Of a stretch of DNA of 53,374 nt, positions 34,691 through 43,743 are shown piece after piece. The notes below the pieces were generated by a model. That model saw only the letters and a list, made by a program, of their open reading frames with translations, had not been told where the DNA came from and did not search any database. Source of the DNA: Asaia bogorensis. Lineage in GTDB: Bacteria > Pseudomonadota > Alphaproteobacteria > Acetobacterales > Acetobacteraceae. The position numbers and the translations under genes are program-made. The first letter of the stretch is position 1. Each line of letters begins with the position of its first letter. The stretch is from positions 1 to 53,374 of the forward strand of contig CAMDGX010000025.1 of NCBI GenBank assembly GCA_945897825.1, given 5' to 3'.

Positions 34691-35695
34691 GTGAAGAATT
34701 TGACTCGCAAGCGCGTGCTGGTGACGGGCGGGGCCGGGTTCGTGGGGTCGCACCTGTGCGAGCGGCTGGTGGCGCGCGGCGACGACGTTTTGTGCGTGGA
34801 CAATTATTTCACGGGGCGGAAGGACAACATCGCCCATCTGCTCGGGCAGCCGAACTTCGAGGCGATGCGCCACGACGTGACGGTTCCGCTGTCGGTGGAG
34901 GTGGACGAGATCTACAACCTGGCGTGCCCGGCGTCTCCGGTGCATTATCAGAACGACCCCGTGCAGACGACGCGGACCTCGGTGCTGGGGGCGCTGAACA
35001 TGCTGGAGCTGGCGCGGCGGCTGGGGGCGAAGGTGCTGCAGGCCTCGACGAGCGAGGTCTATGGCGATCCGACGGTGCATCCGCAGAACGAGGACTATCG
35101 GGGGAATGTTTCCACGACCGGGCCGCGCGCCTGCTACGACGAGGGCAAGCGGTGCGCGGAGACGCTGTTCTTCGATTTCCATCGGCAGAGCGGGGTGCGC
35201 ATCAAGGTGGTGCGGATCTTCAACACCTATGGGCCGCGGATGCATCCGGACGATGGGCGGGTGGTTTCGAACTTCATCATGCAGGCGCTGCGGGGCGAGG
35301 ACATCACGCTGTATGGCGAGGGGACGCAGACGCGGTCGTTCTGTTTCGTTGATGACCTGGTGGGCGGGCTGATGCGGATGATGGACAGCGGCGATGGGGT
35401 GATCGGGCCGATCAACCTGGGCAACACCAACGAGATCGAGGTGCGGGAGTTGGCGCGGCAGGTGCTGGCGTTGACGGGGTCGGGCTCGCGGCTGGTGTTC
35501 CGGCCGTTGCCGCAGGACGATCCGTTGCAGCGCTGCCCGGATATCACGCGGGCGCGGGCGACGCTGGGGTGGGAGCCGCGGGTGGCGCTGGGCGAGGGGC
35601 TGGGGCGGACGGTGGCGTATTTCCGGCGGCTGCTGGAGGAGGGGGGCGAGTTGGCGGGCGGGCCGGCCAGCGAGCGGCTGGGGGCTGCGGGGTGA
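34691..35695 (+). CDS. UDP-glucuronate decarboxylase-like NAD epimerase (UXS type)
   Basis: A 334-residue extended SDR. NAD-binding [23 protein letters not shown] (typical of UDP-xylose synthase), active-site YDEGKR and FNTYGPRM are all present. The predicted reaction is UDP-glucuronate to UDP-xylose plus CO2, for surface polysaccharide. The start is GTG at 34691, fixed by an AGGAGG 8 bases before it; the long open frame upstream is spurious. It overlaps the next small gene by the stop/start region. Confidence 0.93.
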   Translation: MKNLTRKRVLVTGGAGFVGSHLCERLVARGDDVLCVDNYFTGRKDNIAHLLGQPNFEAMRHDVTVPLSVEVDEIYNLACPASPVHYQNDPVQTTRTSVLGALNMLELARRLGAKVLQASTSEVYGDPTVHPQNEDYRGNVSTTGPRACYDEGKRCAETLFFDFHRQSGVRIKVVRIFNTYGPRMHPDDGRVVSNFIMQALRGEDITLYGEGTQTRSFCFVDDLVGGLMRMMDSGDGVIGPINLGNTNEIEVRELARQVLALTGSGSRLVFRPLPQDDPLQRCPDITRARATLGWEPRVALGEGLGRTVAYFRRLLEEGGELAGGPASERLGAAG

Positions 35696-35697
35696 AG

Positions 35698-35883
35698 ATG
35701 GGGGCGTTGCCGGACGGGGGCACGGTGGTTCGCGTCGGGAGGCTGCTCGGGATCGCGATCCCGCCGGAGCGGGCCGAGGCGATTGCGCGCGACCTCCAGG
35801 CATTGGCCGGGCGGCTGGCGGAGTCGCCGGTTCGGCCCGTGGTGGAGGATGAGCCGGCCGGTGTGGTGCGGGCGTTGCGATGA
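35698..35883 (+). CDS. AtzG-like (DUF4089) small subunit
   Basis: 61 residues from the ATG (63 from GTG 35692). VVRVGRLLGIAIPPERAEAIARDLQALAGRLAE resembles the AtzG/DUF4089 helical pair that wraps its partner amidase as GatC does GatA. It sits directly before an amidase and overlaps it by 4 bases, as in atzG-atzE. Confidence 0.7.
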   Translation: MGALPDGGTVVRVGRLLGIAIPPERAEAIARDLQALAGRLAESPVRPVVEDEPAGVVRALR

Positions 35884-37286
35884 GCGATCCGGCGACCTGG
35901 ACACTGGCCGAGGCAGCGGCGGCGATTGCGGCGCGTCGGGTTTCGAGCCGGGAGTTGCTGCGGGCGTGCCTGGCGCGGATTGCGATGTGGCAGATGGAGA
36001 CGAATGCGTTCATCGACCTGCGCGAGGAGCAGGCGTGGCGGATGGCCGAGGCGGCGGATGCGGCGCTGGATGGCGGGGAGGCGCCGCGCGGGGCGCTGCA
36101 TGGGGTGCCGCTGGCGCACAAGGACATGTTCTATCGCGCCGGCGAGATCAGCACCTGCGGCAGCCGGTTGCGCCGGGCGTGGCGGGCCGGGGAGACGGCG
36201 ACGGTGTTGTCGCGGCTGGATGGGGCGGGGGCGGTCGATCTCGGGACGCTGAACATGGCGGAGTGGGCGGGCGGGGCGACGGGACACAACATGTGGTTCG
36301 CCGATGCGCGCAATCCGTGGGATGCGCGCTATGCCAGCGGGGGGTCGTCCTCGGGCAGCGGGGCGGCGGTGGCGGCGCGGATGGTGTTCGGGGCGTTGGG
36401 GTCCGACACCGGGGGGTCGATCCGGTTGCCGGCGAGCATGTGCGGGGTGGCGGGGCTGAAGCCGACCTATGGGGCGGTGAGCCGGCATGCGGTGATGCCG
36501 CGGGCGTGGAGCCTGGATGTGGTGGGGCCGCTGGCGCGCACGGCGGAGGATTGCGCGCTGCTGTTCGCGGCGATCGCGGGGCCGGATGCGCTCGATCCGA
36601 CGACGGCGGAGGCGCCGGTGTTCGTGCCGCCTGCGCGGCCGGATGGGTTGCGCGGGGTGGTGGTGGGCGTGGAGCGGGGGATGCTGGACAGCGCCGATGC
36701 TGCGGTTCGCCCGGTGCTGGACGAGGCGCTGGGGGTGTTGCGGGGGCTGGGGGCGACGCTGGTGGATGTGGCGATTCCGGACCTGGAGGCGGTGTTCGAC
36801 CATGGGGGGGTGATTTCGGCGTGCGAGGCGGCGGCGATCCATGCGCAGGCGATGCGCGAGACGCCGGATGGGTTCGCGCCGGATCTCTACCAGCGGATGC
36901 TGGGGGGGCTGGCGACGCCGGCGGTGATGTACATCCAGGCGCTGCGGCTGCGCGGTCGGTTGATCGCGGCGGTGCGGCGGGAGGTGTTCGGGCGATGCGC
37001 CATGCTGTTCTGCCCGACGGTGGCGATGGCGGTTCCGACGCGGGAGGCGACGCGGACGCGCACGGCGGAAGATGTGGGGCGGGTGCATGGGCCGCTGGTG
37101 CGGCTGACGCGGCCGTTCAACATGCTGGGGTTGCCGGCGCTGTCGATGCCGTGCGGGTTCGATGGCGACGGGTTGCCGGTGGGGTTCCAGCTGGCGGGGC
37201 CGCCGCATGCGGAGGCGGGGCTGCTGGCGGTCGGGATGGCCTATGAGCGGGAGGCCGGTTGGTATCGGCGCATTCCCGGAGGGTGA
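35880..37286 (+). CDS. Amidase signature enzyme, AtzE-like
   Basis: A 468-residue amidase with the full triad: Lys81 in LAHKDMF, cis-Ser156 in GGSSSGSG, nucleophile Ser180 in SDTGGSIRLPASMCG. With the AtzG-like protein in front it probably forms an AtzG/AtzE-type complex, which hydrolyses biuret derivatives such as 1-carboxybiuret in the cyanuric acid path; the true substrate is not known and no AtzD or AtzH is next to it. It overlaps the small gene by ATGA. Confidence 0.9.
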   Translation: MSDPATWTLAEAAAAIAARRVSSRELLRACLARIAMWQMETNAFIDLREEQAWRMAEAADAALDGGEAPRGALHGVPLAHKDMFYRAGEISTCGSRLRRAWRAGETATVLSRLDGAGAVDLGTLNMAEWAGGATGHNMWFADARNPWDARYASGGSSSGSGAAVAARMVFGALGSDTGGSIRLPASMCGVAGLKPTYGAVSRHAVMPRAWSLDVVGPLARTAEDCALLFAAIAGPDALDPTTAEAPVFVPPARPDGLRGVVVGVERGMLDSADAAVRPVLDEALGVLRGLGATLVDVAIPDLEAVFDHGGVISACEAAAIHAQAMRETPDGFAPDLYQRMLGGLATPAVMYIQALRLRGRLIAAVRREVFGRCAMLFCPTVAMAVPTREATRTRTAEDVGRVHGPLVRLTRPFNMLGLPALSMPCGFDGDGLPVGFQLAGPPHAEAGLLAVGMAYEREAGWYRRIPGG

Positions 37287-37339
37287 CGCGGCTTGGGCGG
37301 GCCGGTATCGTGCGCGGGCAGAAGAAGACGGAGTCGGGG

Positions 37340-39079
37340 ATGACGAAGACGGTGGCACGCGGCGGCAAGCCGGCGGCACGCAGCGGTGGGCGGCTGATTG
37401 CCGATGCGCTGGTGGCGCAGGGGATCGAGCAGGTGTTCGCCGTGCCGGGCGAAAGCTACCTCGATGTGCTCGACGGGCTCTATGCGGTGCGGCAGCGGCT
37501 GCACCTGACGACCTGCCGGTTCGAGGCGGGCGCGGTGAACATGGCCGAGGCGTATGGCAAGCTGACCGGCAAGCCGGCGGCGGCGTTCGTGACGCGCGGG
37601 CCCGGGGCGTGCCATGGGGCGATCGGCGTGCATGTGGCGATGCAGGATTCGACGCCGCTGCTGCTGTTCGTGGGGCAGATCCCGTTCGAGGAGACCGACC
37701 GGGAGAGTTTCCAGGAGGTCGACTATCGGCGGATGTTCGCGCCGCTGGCGAAATGGGTGACGCAGATCGACGATGAGAAGCGCATTCCCGAGCTGATCGC
37801 CCATGCCGTCGATGTGGCGGTGTCGGGGCGGCCGGGGCCGGTGGTGATCGCGATCTCGGAGGAGATGCAGAAGCGGATGGCCGAGGTGCCCGACCTCGGG
37901 CCGGTTTCGGTTTCGGCGGCGCATCCCGATCCGGCGGCGGTGGCGCGGATGATGGCGATGCTCGCCAAGGCGAAGCGGCCGCTGGCGATCCTGGGCGGGT
38001 CGCGCTGGAGCGAGCAGGCGCGGGCGGATATCCGGGAGTTTCTCGTCGGGAACAACATCGCGACCGCGGTGAGCTTCCGGCGGCAGGCGCTGTATGACGG
38101 GACGCGGGACAATTATGTCGGCGACCTCGGCGTGGGCTCCGATCCGGCGTTGGTGGCCAAGGCGCAGGAGGCGGACCTGGTGCTGGCGATCGGCACGCGG
38201 CTTGGGGAGCCGGTGAGCCAGGGGTACACGCTGTTCGGGGCGGGGCATGAGGCGCCGATCGTGCATGTGTATCCCGAGGGCAGCGAGATCGGGCGGGTGA
38301 CGCGCCCGGCGCTGGGGATCGTGGCGGATGTGAATGCGTTCGCCGCCGCGGTGAAGGATGCGCGCGTGGCCAAGCCGGGCTGGGCGGGCTGGACGAAGGA
38401 GCTGCGCGGCATCCGGATGAAGGGGCTCGCGGTGCAGCCCTACGACGGGCTCAACCTGTCGGAGGTGATGCATACGCTGGCCGATCTGCTGGACGACGAT
38501 GCGATTCTGACCTGCGATGCCGGGAACTTCGCGACCTGGCCGCCGCGGTTCATCAACTTCAAGGACGGGCAGCGCTTCATCGGGCCGACCAACGGGGCGA
38601 TGGGCTATGGCGTGCCGGCGGCGATCGGGGCGGCGGTGGCGTTCCGCAACCGGCAGGTGGTGTGCTTCGTCGGCGATGGCGGGTTCCTGATGACCGGGCA
38701 GGAGCTGGCGACGGCGTTCCACCATGGGGTGGCGCCGATCATCCTGGTGTTCAACAACCAGATGTACGGCACCATCCGGATGTACCAGGAGCGGACCTAT
38801 CCCGGGCGGGTTTCGGGCACGGCGCTGACCAATCCCGATTTTGCCAAGTTCATCGAGAGCTTCGGTGGGCATGGCGAGGTGGTGGAGGAGGCTTCGGCGT
38901 TCGCGGATGCGTTCCGGCGGGCTTCGGCATCGGGGCGGCCTTCGGTGATCGAATTGCGGATGAACCCGGAGCAGATCACGTCGCGGGCGACGATTTCGCA
39001 GCTGCGCGGCGGGCCGGCACCGAAGGCCCCGGCGAAGCGGGTTCCGGCGGGGCGGGCGGCGGCGAAGAAGAAGAGGTAG
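37340..39079 (+). CDS. ThDP-dependent enzyme, acetolactate synthase-like
   Basis: A 579-residue thiamine-diphosphate enzyme in three domains. Glu62 in CRFEAGAVNMAEAYGK activates ThDP; the ThDP/Mg motif starts at GDGG (445-448) and ends near FNNQMYG. The family includes IlvB, oxalyl-CoA decarboxylase and benzaldehyde-type lyases; no regulatory subunit gene is next to it. The C-terminal tail (RGGPAPKAPAKRVPAG, then AAAKKKR) is Lys-rich and is not part of the fold. The ATG at 37340 is favoured by a GGAG 10 bases before it. Confidence 0.9.
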   Translation: MTKTVARGGKPAARSGGRLIADALVAQGIEQVFAVPGESYLDVLDGLYAVRQRLHLTTCRFEAGAVNMAEAYGKLTGKPAAAFVTRGPGACHGAIGVHVAMQDSTPLLLFVGQIPFEETDRESFQEVDYRRMFAPLAKWVTQIDDEKRIPELIAHAVDVAVSGRPGPVVIAISEEMQKRMAEVPDLGPVSVSAAHPDPAAVARMMAMLAKAKRPLAILGGSRWSEQARADIREFLVGNNIATAVSFRRQALYDGTRDNYVGDLGVGSDPALVAKAQEADLVLAIGTRLGEPVSQGYTLFGAGHEAPIVHVYPEGSEIGRVTRPALGIVADVNAFAAAVKDARVAKPGWAGWTKELRGIRMKGLAVQPYDGLNLSEVMHTLADLLDDDAILTCDAGNFATWPPRFINFKDGQRFIGPTNGAMGYGVPAAIGAAVAFRNRQVVCFVGDGGFLMTGQELATAFHHGVAPIILVFNNQMYGTIRMYQERTYPGRVSGTALTNPDFAKFIESFGGHGEVVEEASAFADAFRRASASGRPSVIELRMNPEQITSRATISQLRGGPAPKAPAKRVPAGRAAAKKKR

Positions 39080-39083
39080 GATT

Positions 39084-39122
39084 CTTCTTTTTCTGAAGAA
39101 AAAGAAGCAAAAAGACTTTTTG
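39084..39122. repeat. AT-rich hairpin element, copy 2, double
   Basis: A perfect 11-bp inverted repeat (39084-39094 with 39097-39107, 2-base spacer) is followed at once by a second hairpin, CAAAAAG-A-CTTTTTG (39108-39122). It starts 5 bases after the ThDP-enzyme stop, so it may end that transcript. Confidence 0.75.
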
Positions 39123-39202
39123 TCCATTGCCGGCGGAACGGCCGTGATTCATGTTTTGTGAATCCGGATGGTTGTTGCTGGCGTTTGGATGAAGTTTTTT
39201 TG
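39123..39202. other. Gap between AT-rich hairpins
   Basis: About 80 bases with no frame or known motif, bracketed by hairpin copies 2 and 3. Probably the site of the promoter for the CapA-like gene, but no clear -35/-10 pair is visible. Confidence 0.4.
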
Positions 39203-39226
39203 CTTCTTTTTGTTCACAAAAAGAAG
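39203..39226. repeat. AT-rich hairpin element, copy 3
   Basis: CTTCTTTTTG (39203-39212) and CAAAAAGAAG (39217-39226) form a perfect 10-bp stem with a TTCA loop, preceded by a run of seven Ts. It lies 59 bases before the ATG of the CapA-like gene and shares the CTTCTTTTT core with copies 1 and 2. Confidence 0.75.
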
Positions 39227-39285
39227 GCTCTTCCTTTCTTCCCGTGCCTCGCTAGACTCGCTCCAGCCGAGCCTGGAGAAATCTG

Positions 39286-40575
39286 ATGTCGCTTCCCCCG
39301 ATGCGTTTCGTTGCCACTGGCGACAGCTTCATTACGCGGCGCCTCGCCTCCTCGGAGGGGTTGTGGCAGTTGGCCGACGTGGTGCGCGACGCGGATGCGC
39401 GGTTCACGAACTTCGAGGTGTTGACGCCGGGCGATGCGTTTCCGTTCGCGGTGAGTGGCGGCACCTGGGCGAAGGCGCCGGAGGGGGTGATCGGCGATTT
39501 GCAGACGCTCGGCTTCAACATGCTGACCTGGTCGAACAACCATACGCTCGACTACGGGTATGACGGGATGGCGGCGACGGCGGCGGCGCTGGATCGCTCG
39601 GGCGTGGTGCATGCCGGGGTGGGGCGGAACCTGGCCGAGGCGGCGGCGCCGAAGTATCTGGAGTGTGCGCAGGGGCGGGTGGCGCTGATCGGCATCTGCT
39701 CGACGTTCCACGAGGCGTCGCCGGCCGGGCAGCAGCGGCCGGACATGGCGGGGCGGCCGGGGATCAATCCGCTGCGGTTCACCACGACCTACATGCTGCC
39801 GCGCGAGCAGCTGGCGGCGCTGGAGGCGATGGCCGAGGCCAGCGGGGTGAATGACGGGCACAAGATGCGGGTGAAGGCCGGGTTCGGGAAGGCGCCGGAG
39901 GCCGGCACGGTGCTGTTCGGCGGGCATACCTTCAAGGAGGGTCCGGCGGGGGTGGTGACCGAGGCGAACAAGGCGGATGTGGCGCGGACGCTGGCCAGCA
40001 TTTCCGAGGCGCGTCGGCAGGGCGACTATGTGCTGGTGAGCCTGCATGCGCATGAGGCGCTGGGGACGGACAAGGCGGTGCCGGCGGGGTTCCTGGTGGA
40101 TTTCTCGCGCGCCTGCATCGATGCCGGGGCGCATGCGGTGATCGGGCATGGGCCGCATGTTCTGCGCGGGGTGGAGATCTACAGGAAGCGGCCGATCTTC
40201 CATTCGCTCGGCAACTTCATTTTCCACAACGAGACGATTCCGCATCTGCCGCAGGATTTCTACGACAAGTTCCAGATGGGGCTGACGGAGAACGTGGCCG
40301 ACGCGATCGACAAGCGGTCGGATGTGAATACGAAGGGTTTTGCGGCCGATCCGTGGGCGTGGAAGTCGGTGATTGCGCGGTGGAACATGGAGGGGGACGA
40401 GACGAACCTGGTCGAGCTGATTCCGGTGGAGCTCGGCTTCGGGGTGGCGCGGTCGCGGCGGGGGACGCCGCGGCTGTCGGAGGATGAGGACATCCTGCCG
40501 CACCTCGCGAAGCTCTCGGAGGCGATGGGGACGAAGATCACGATCGACGGGAACATTGGGCGGGTGGTGTTGTGA
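39286..40575 (+). CDS. CapA-family (PGA-cap) phosphoesterase-like protein
   Basis: A 429-residue calcineurin-fold protein of the CapA type linked to poly-gamma-glutamate capsule. Metal-site strings: FVATGDSF, NFEVLTPG, WSNNHTLDYG, SLHAHEALG and GHGPHVLRGVEIY, then the family tail IFHSLGNFIF. No signal peptide is seen, unlike secreted CapA, so it may act in the cytoplasm on another substrate. A GGAG is 10 bases before the ATG. It overlaps the M20 gene by GTGA. Confidence 0.88.
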   Translation: MSLPPMRFVATGDSFITRRLASSEGLWQLADVVRDADARFTNFEVLTPGDAFPFAVSGGTWAKAPEGVIGDLQTLGFNMLTWSNNHTLDYGYDGMAATAAALDRSGVVHAGVGRNLAEAAAPKYLECAQGRVALIGICSTFHEASPAGQQRPDMAGRPGINPLRFTTTYMLPREQLAALEAMAEASGVNDGHKMRVKAGFGKAPEAGTVLFGGHTFKEGPAGVVTEANKADVARTLASISEARRQGDYVLVSLHAHEALGTDKAVPAGFLVDFSRACIDAGAHAVIGHGPHVLRGVEIYRKRPIFHSLGNFIFHNETIPHLPQDFYDKFQMGLTENVADAIDKRSDVNTKGFAADPWAWKSVIARWNMEGDETNLVELIPVELGFGVARSRRGTPRLSEDEDILPHLAKLSEAMGTKITIDGNIGRVVL

Positions 40576-42005
40576 GCGTATCGAATACGGAGCAGGTCTG
40601 GACGCTGGTGGACAACCACCGCGAGGACTTCATCGGGCTGGCCGATCGCGTCTGGGAGATGCCGGAGCTGGGCTACCAGGAGCATCGCTCGGCGGCCGAG
40701 CATGTGGCGATGCTGGAGCAGCAGGGGTTTCGCGTGACGACCGGGGTGGCGGGGATTCCGACCGCGATCATTGGCGAGGCGGGCGACGAGGGGCCGGTGA
40801 TCGCGATCCTGGGCGAGTTCGACGCGCTGCCGGGGCTGAGCCAGGAGGCGGGGGTGGCGGAAAAGCGGCCGCGGCCGGGCGAGGGGGCGGGGCATGCCTG
40901 TGGGCACAACCTGCTGGGGTCGGCGGCGATGCTGGCGGCGACGGCGGTGAAGGACTGGCTGGCGGCGCAGGGGATCAAGGGGCGGGTGCGCTACTATGGC
41001 TGCCCGGCGGAGGAGAGCGGGGCGGGCAAGCTGTTCATGGTGCGAGAGGGGGCGTTCAAGGATGTGGACATCGCGCTCTCGTGGCATCCTGCGCCGTTCT
41101 GCGCGGTGAACCCCGCGCTGTCGCTCGCGCTGGTGTCGTATGACTTCACCTTCACCGGGCGGGCGAGCCATGCGGCGGCGGCGCCGCATCTGGGGCGCAG
41201 CGCGCTGGATGCGGTGGAGCTGATGAATGTCGGCGTGAACTACATGCGCGAGCACATGCCGAGCGATGCGCGGATTCACTACGCGACGATCGATCCGGGC
41301 GGGATCGCGCCGAACGTGGTGCAGTCGCGGGCCGTCGTGCGCTACATCGTGCGGGCGCGGGAGTTGCCGGAGCTGAACGCGCTGGTGGCGCGGGTGAAGA
41401 AGGTCGCCGAAGGGGCGGCGCTGATGACCGAGACGCAGGTTGAGTGGAAGGCGATCAGCGGCATGTCCAACCTGTTGGGCAATGGGCCGCTGGAGCAGGC
41501 GCTGTTCGACAACCTGATGCATCTGGGGCCGCCGGAGTGGGATGAGGCGGACCGCAAGCTGGCCGAGGAGATCCGCGCGACGCTGCGGCCGGACGATATC
41601 GCGGGGGCGCATCTGCGGTTCGGGCTGAAGCCGGACATGGACACGCCGCTGTGCGACCGCATCGTGCCGCTGGGCAGCAATGGCGGCGGCAAGGGGATCG
41701 GGTCGACCGATGTGGGCGATGTGTCGTGGGTGGTGCCGACGGCGCAGATCCGCGGGGCGACCTATGCGATCGGGACGCCGGGACATTCCTGGCAGCTGAC
41801 AGCGCAGGGCAAGAGCGGCATCGCGCACAAGGGCATGGTGCATGCGGCGAAGGTGATGGCGGCGACGGCGGTGGATGCGCTGCGCGATCCGGAGCTGCTG
41901 GCGAAGGCGAAGGCCGATTTCGCGGCGCGGACCGACGGCAATCCGTATGTGTGCCCGCTGCCCGACGACGTGCAGCCGGCGCTGGGCATGGCGCTGGGCA
42001 CCTGA
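40572..42005 (+). CDS. M20 amidohydrolase, AbgB-like
   Basis: A 477-residue metal-dependent amidohydrolase of the M20D branch (AbgB, p-aminobenzoyl-glutamate hydrolase-like). Metal-site motifs: GEFDALPGL, GHACGHNLLG, CPAEESGAGK; the dimerisation lid FTFTGRASHAAAAPHLGRSALDAV follows. It starts with GTG 40572 inside the previous stop, so translation is coupled to the CapA-like protein. A glutamyl-amide substrate is inferred from the family. Confidence 0.9.
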   Translation: MSVSNTEQVWTLVDNHREDFIGLADRVWEMPELGYQEHRSAAEHVAMLEQQGFRVTTGVAGIPTAIIGEAGDEGPVIAILGEFDALPGLSQEAGVAEKRPRPGEGAGHACGHNLLGSAAMLAATAVKDWLAAQGIKGRVRYYGCPAEESGAGKLFMVREGAFKDVDIALSWHPAPFCAVNPALSLALVSYDFTFTGRASHAAAAPHLGRSALDAVELMNVGVNYMREHMPSDARIHYATIDPGGIAPNVVQSRAVVRYIVRARELPELNALVARVKKVAEGAALMTETQVEWKAISGMSNLLGNGPLEQALFDNLMHLGPPEWDEADRKLAEEIRATLRPDDIAGAHLRFGLKPDMDTPLCDRIVPLGSNGGGKGIGSTDVGDVSWVVPTAQIRGATYAIGTPGHSWQLTAQGKSGIAHKGMVHAAKVMAATAVDALRDPELLAKAKADFAARTDGNPYVCPLPDDVQPALGMALGT

Positions 42006-42209
42006 TCGACCATCGTGGCGCCCGCCGGCCAGCGATGACCATCGCGTGAGGTCGGTGCCGATGGCATTCCTGTCGAATGGGGAAGGCTTCGCGCATCGGC
42101 CGGTCTTGGCTAAGCTGGCCGCAGCGGGAGGAATGCCCCATGGCTGCGCAGCGGATGAAGACGGGCGGATGGCAGGGCGCCGAGCGCCCCGGCCGGGGTG
42201 CGTGATGCG
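42006..42209. promoter_or_regulatory. Leader region of the T6SS block
   Basis: About 200 bases between the M20 gene and tagH. A short open frame from 42061 has no Shine-Dalgarno and overlaps tagH, so it is not called. No sigma-54 element was found although many T6SS operons use one. It presumably holds the T6SS promoter, which I cannot place. Confidence 0.35.
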
Positions 42210-43703
42210 ATGGGTCTGACCCTCTCTGTCCTGCGCTGCCCTGACGCGGTGCCGCCGGAGACGCGCCAGGTGCCGGGTGGCGATTTCAGCATCGGGCGCG
42301 GCGGCGACAACAACTGGACGCTGGCGGACCCCGACCGGACGCTGTCACGCAAGCATTGCGTGATCGCGTTCCGCTCCGGCGGCTGGCAGCTGGCCGATGT
42401 CAGCGCCAACGGGACCTTCCTCAACCGCGAGGCCGATCCGGTGGGGCAGGGCGGGCCGCGCGACCTGCGCGATGGCGACCGGCTGCGGCTCGGCGCCTAT
42501 GAGATCGAGGTTCGGATCAGCGCGGAGGCCTGGCAGGGGGCGGGACACGGGCCGGCCGCGACCGATCCGTTCGGCGACGATCCGTTTGGGCCGGTGCGCT
42601 CCGCGCCGCAGGGGTTCGAGCGCGATTCCCTGCTGGACCATGGTGGCGGGTTCGGTTCGCCGCGGGCGACGCTGGCGCCGGATTTCGGCGATGACGGGTT
42701 CGGGGCGGCGCAGGCGGGGCGGGACGAGGCGGCATTCCGGGCGGCGACCCAGCCCGATCATGCGCCGGCGCTGGAGCAATCGTTCCGCGTGCCGACTCCC
42801 AAGGTGTCCGACGGGATGGACGATTGGGACCTCGACCTGGGCAAGCCGGCAGGTGCGCCGGCGGACGTGCCGCACCCGAAGGCGGATGACCCGCTGGCGG
42901 ACTGGGATATCGATGGATCCCGGGCTTCGGAGCCGCCACCGTCGGTCGCGGACGTGGCGCCGGCGCCGCCGCCTGCCGTGAGCGAGGATCCGTTCGCCGA
43001 ACCCGGGCGCGATGCGCAGCCGGTGACGGTCGCCGCGGTGACGGTCGCCGCAGTGACGCCGGCGAAATCCGTCGCGCCGGTGCCCGAAGCGGTTGCGGAC
43101 CCGCGCGGCGCGACGGGCGATTCCGCCTTGCTGGCGGCGTTCCTCCGCGGGGCGAGGATGGAGGATGCGCGGCCGGCCGATCCCGAGGCGGCGATGGAGC
43201 AGTTGGGCGCGGCGTTCCGCGCGCTGGTGTCCGGGCTGCGGCAGACGCTGATCGCGCGGGCGGCGATCAAGGGCGAGTTCCGGATCGAGCAGACGATGAT
43301 CCGCGCGCGGGGGAACAACCCGCTGAAGTTCTCCGCCGGGGACGACGACGCGATGGCGGCGCTGCTGGGGGCGGGGCGGCGGACGGACATGGCGCCGGCG
43401 GCGGCGATCGGCGAGGCACTTGGCGACATCCGCCTGCACGAGCTTGCCACGATGGCTGCGATGCAGAGCGCGGTGCGCGCGCTGGTGGAGCGTTTCGATC
43501 CCGCGCCGTTGCGCGCCGAGGGCGAGAAGTCGGGCGGGTTGCTGGGCGCGCAGCGGCGGGCAAAGGCGTTCGAGCTGTTCGAAAAGCTGCATGGCGAGAT
43601 ATCGTCGGCGCTGGCCGATGACTTCGACAGCGTGTTCGGCAAGGCCTTCGCGCGGGCCTACGAGCGCGCCCTGAACGAAGTCAGCGACAGGGACCGCGGA
43701 TGA
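42210..43703 (+). CDS. tagH: T6SS FHA-domain protein TagH
   Basis: A 497-residue cytoplasmic scaffold of type VI secretion. An N-terminal FHA domain (about residues 20-95; FSIGRGGDNNWTLADPD, LSRKHCVI, SANGTFLN) binds phosphothreonine; a long Pro/Asp-rich linker with VTVAAVTVAAVTP repeats follows; the C-terminal TagH domain (about 300-490; LLAAFLRGARMED, RARGNNPLKFS) completes it. The ATG at 42210 is used rather than GTG 42198. Position ahead of tssK is as in imp-type clusters. Confidence 0.92.
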   Translation: MGLTLSVLRCPDAVPPETRQVPGGDFSIGRGGDNNWTLADPDRTLSRKHCVIAFRSGGWQLADVSANGTFLNREADPVGQGGPRDLRDGDRLRLGAYEIEVRISAEAWQGAGHGPAATDPFGDDPFGPVRSAPQGFERDSLLDHGGGFGSPRATLAPDFGDDGFGAAQAGRDEAAFRAATQPDHAPALEQSFRVPTPKVSDGMDDWDLDLGKPAGAPADVPHPKADDPLADWDIDGSRASEPPPSVADVAPAPPPAVSEDPFAEPGRDAQPVTVAAVTVAAVTPAKSVAPVPEAVADPRGATGDSALLAAFLRGARMEDARPADPEAAMEQLGAAFRALVSGLRQTLIARAAIKGEFRIEQTMIRARGNNPLKFSAGDDDAMAALLGAGRRTDMAPAAAIGEALGDIRLHELATMAAMQSAVRALVERFDPAPLRAEGEKSGGLLGAQRRAKAFELFEKLHGEISSALADDFDSVFGKAFARAYERALNEVSDRDRG

Positions 43704-43743
43704 TGCCAATGTCACTTTCCTACGATGGCAGGTGCCCCACTCC

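Noticed and set aside
42061-42219. Short frame before tagH
   Set aside because: No Shine-Dalgarno, no recognisable product, overlaps the tagH start.
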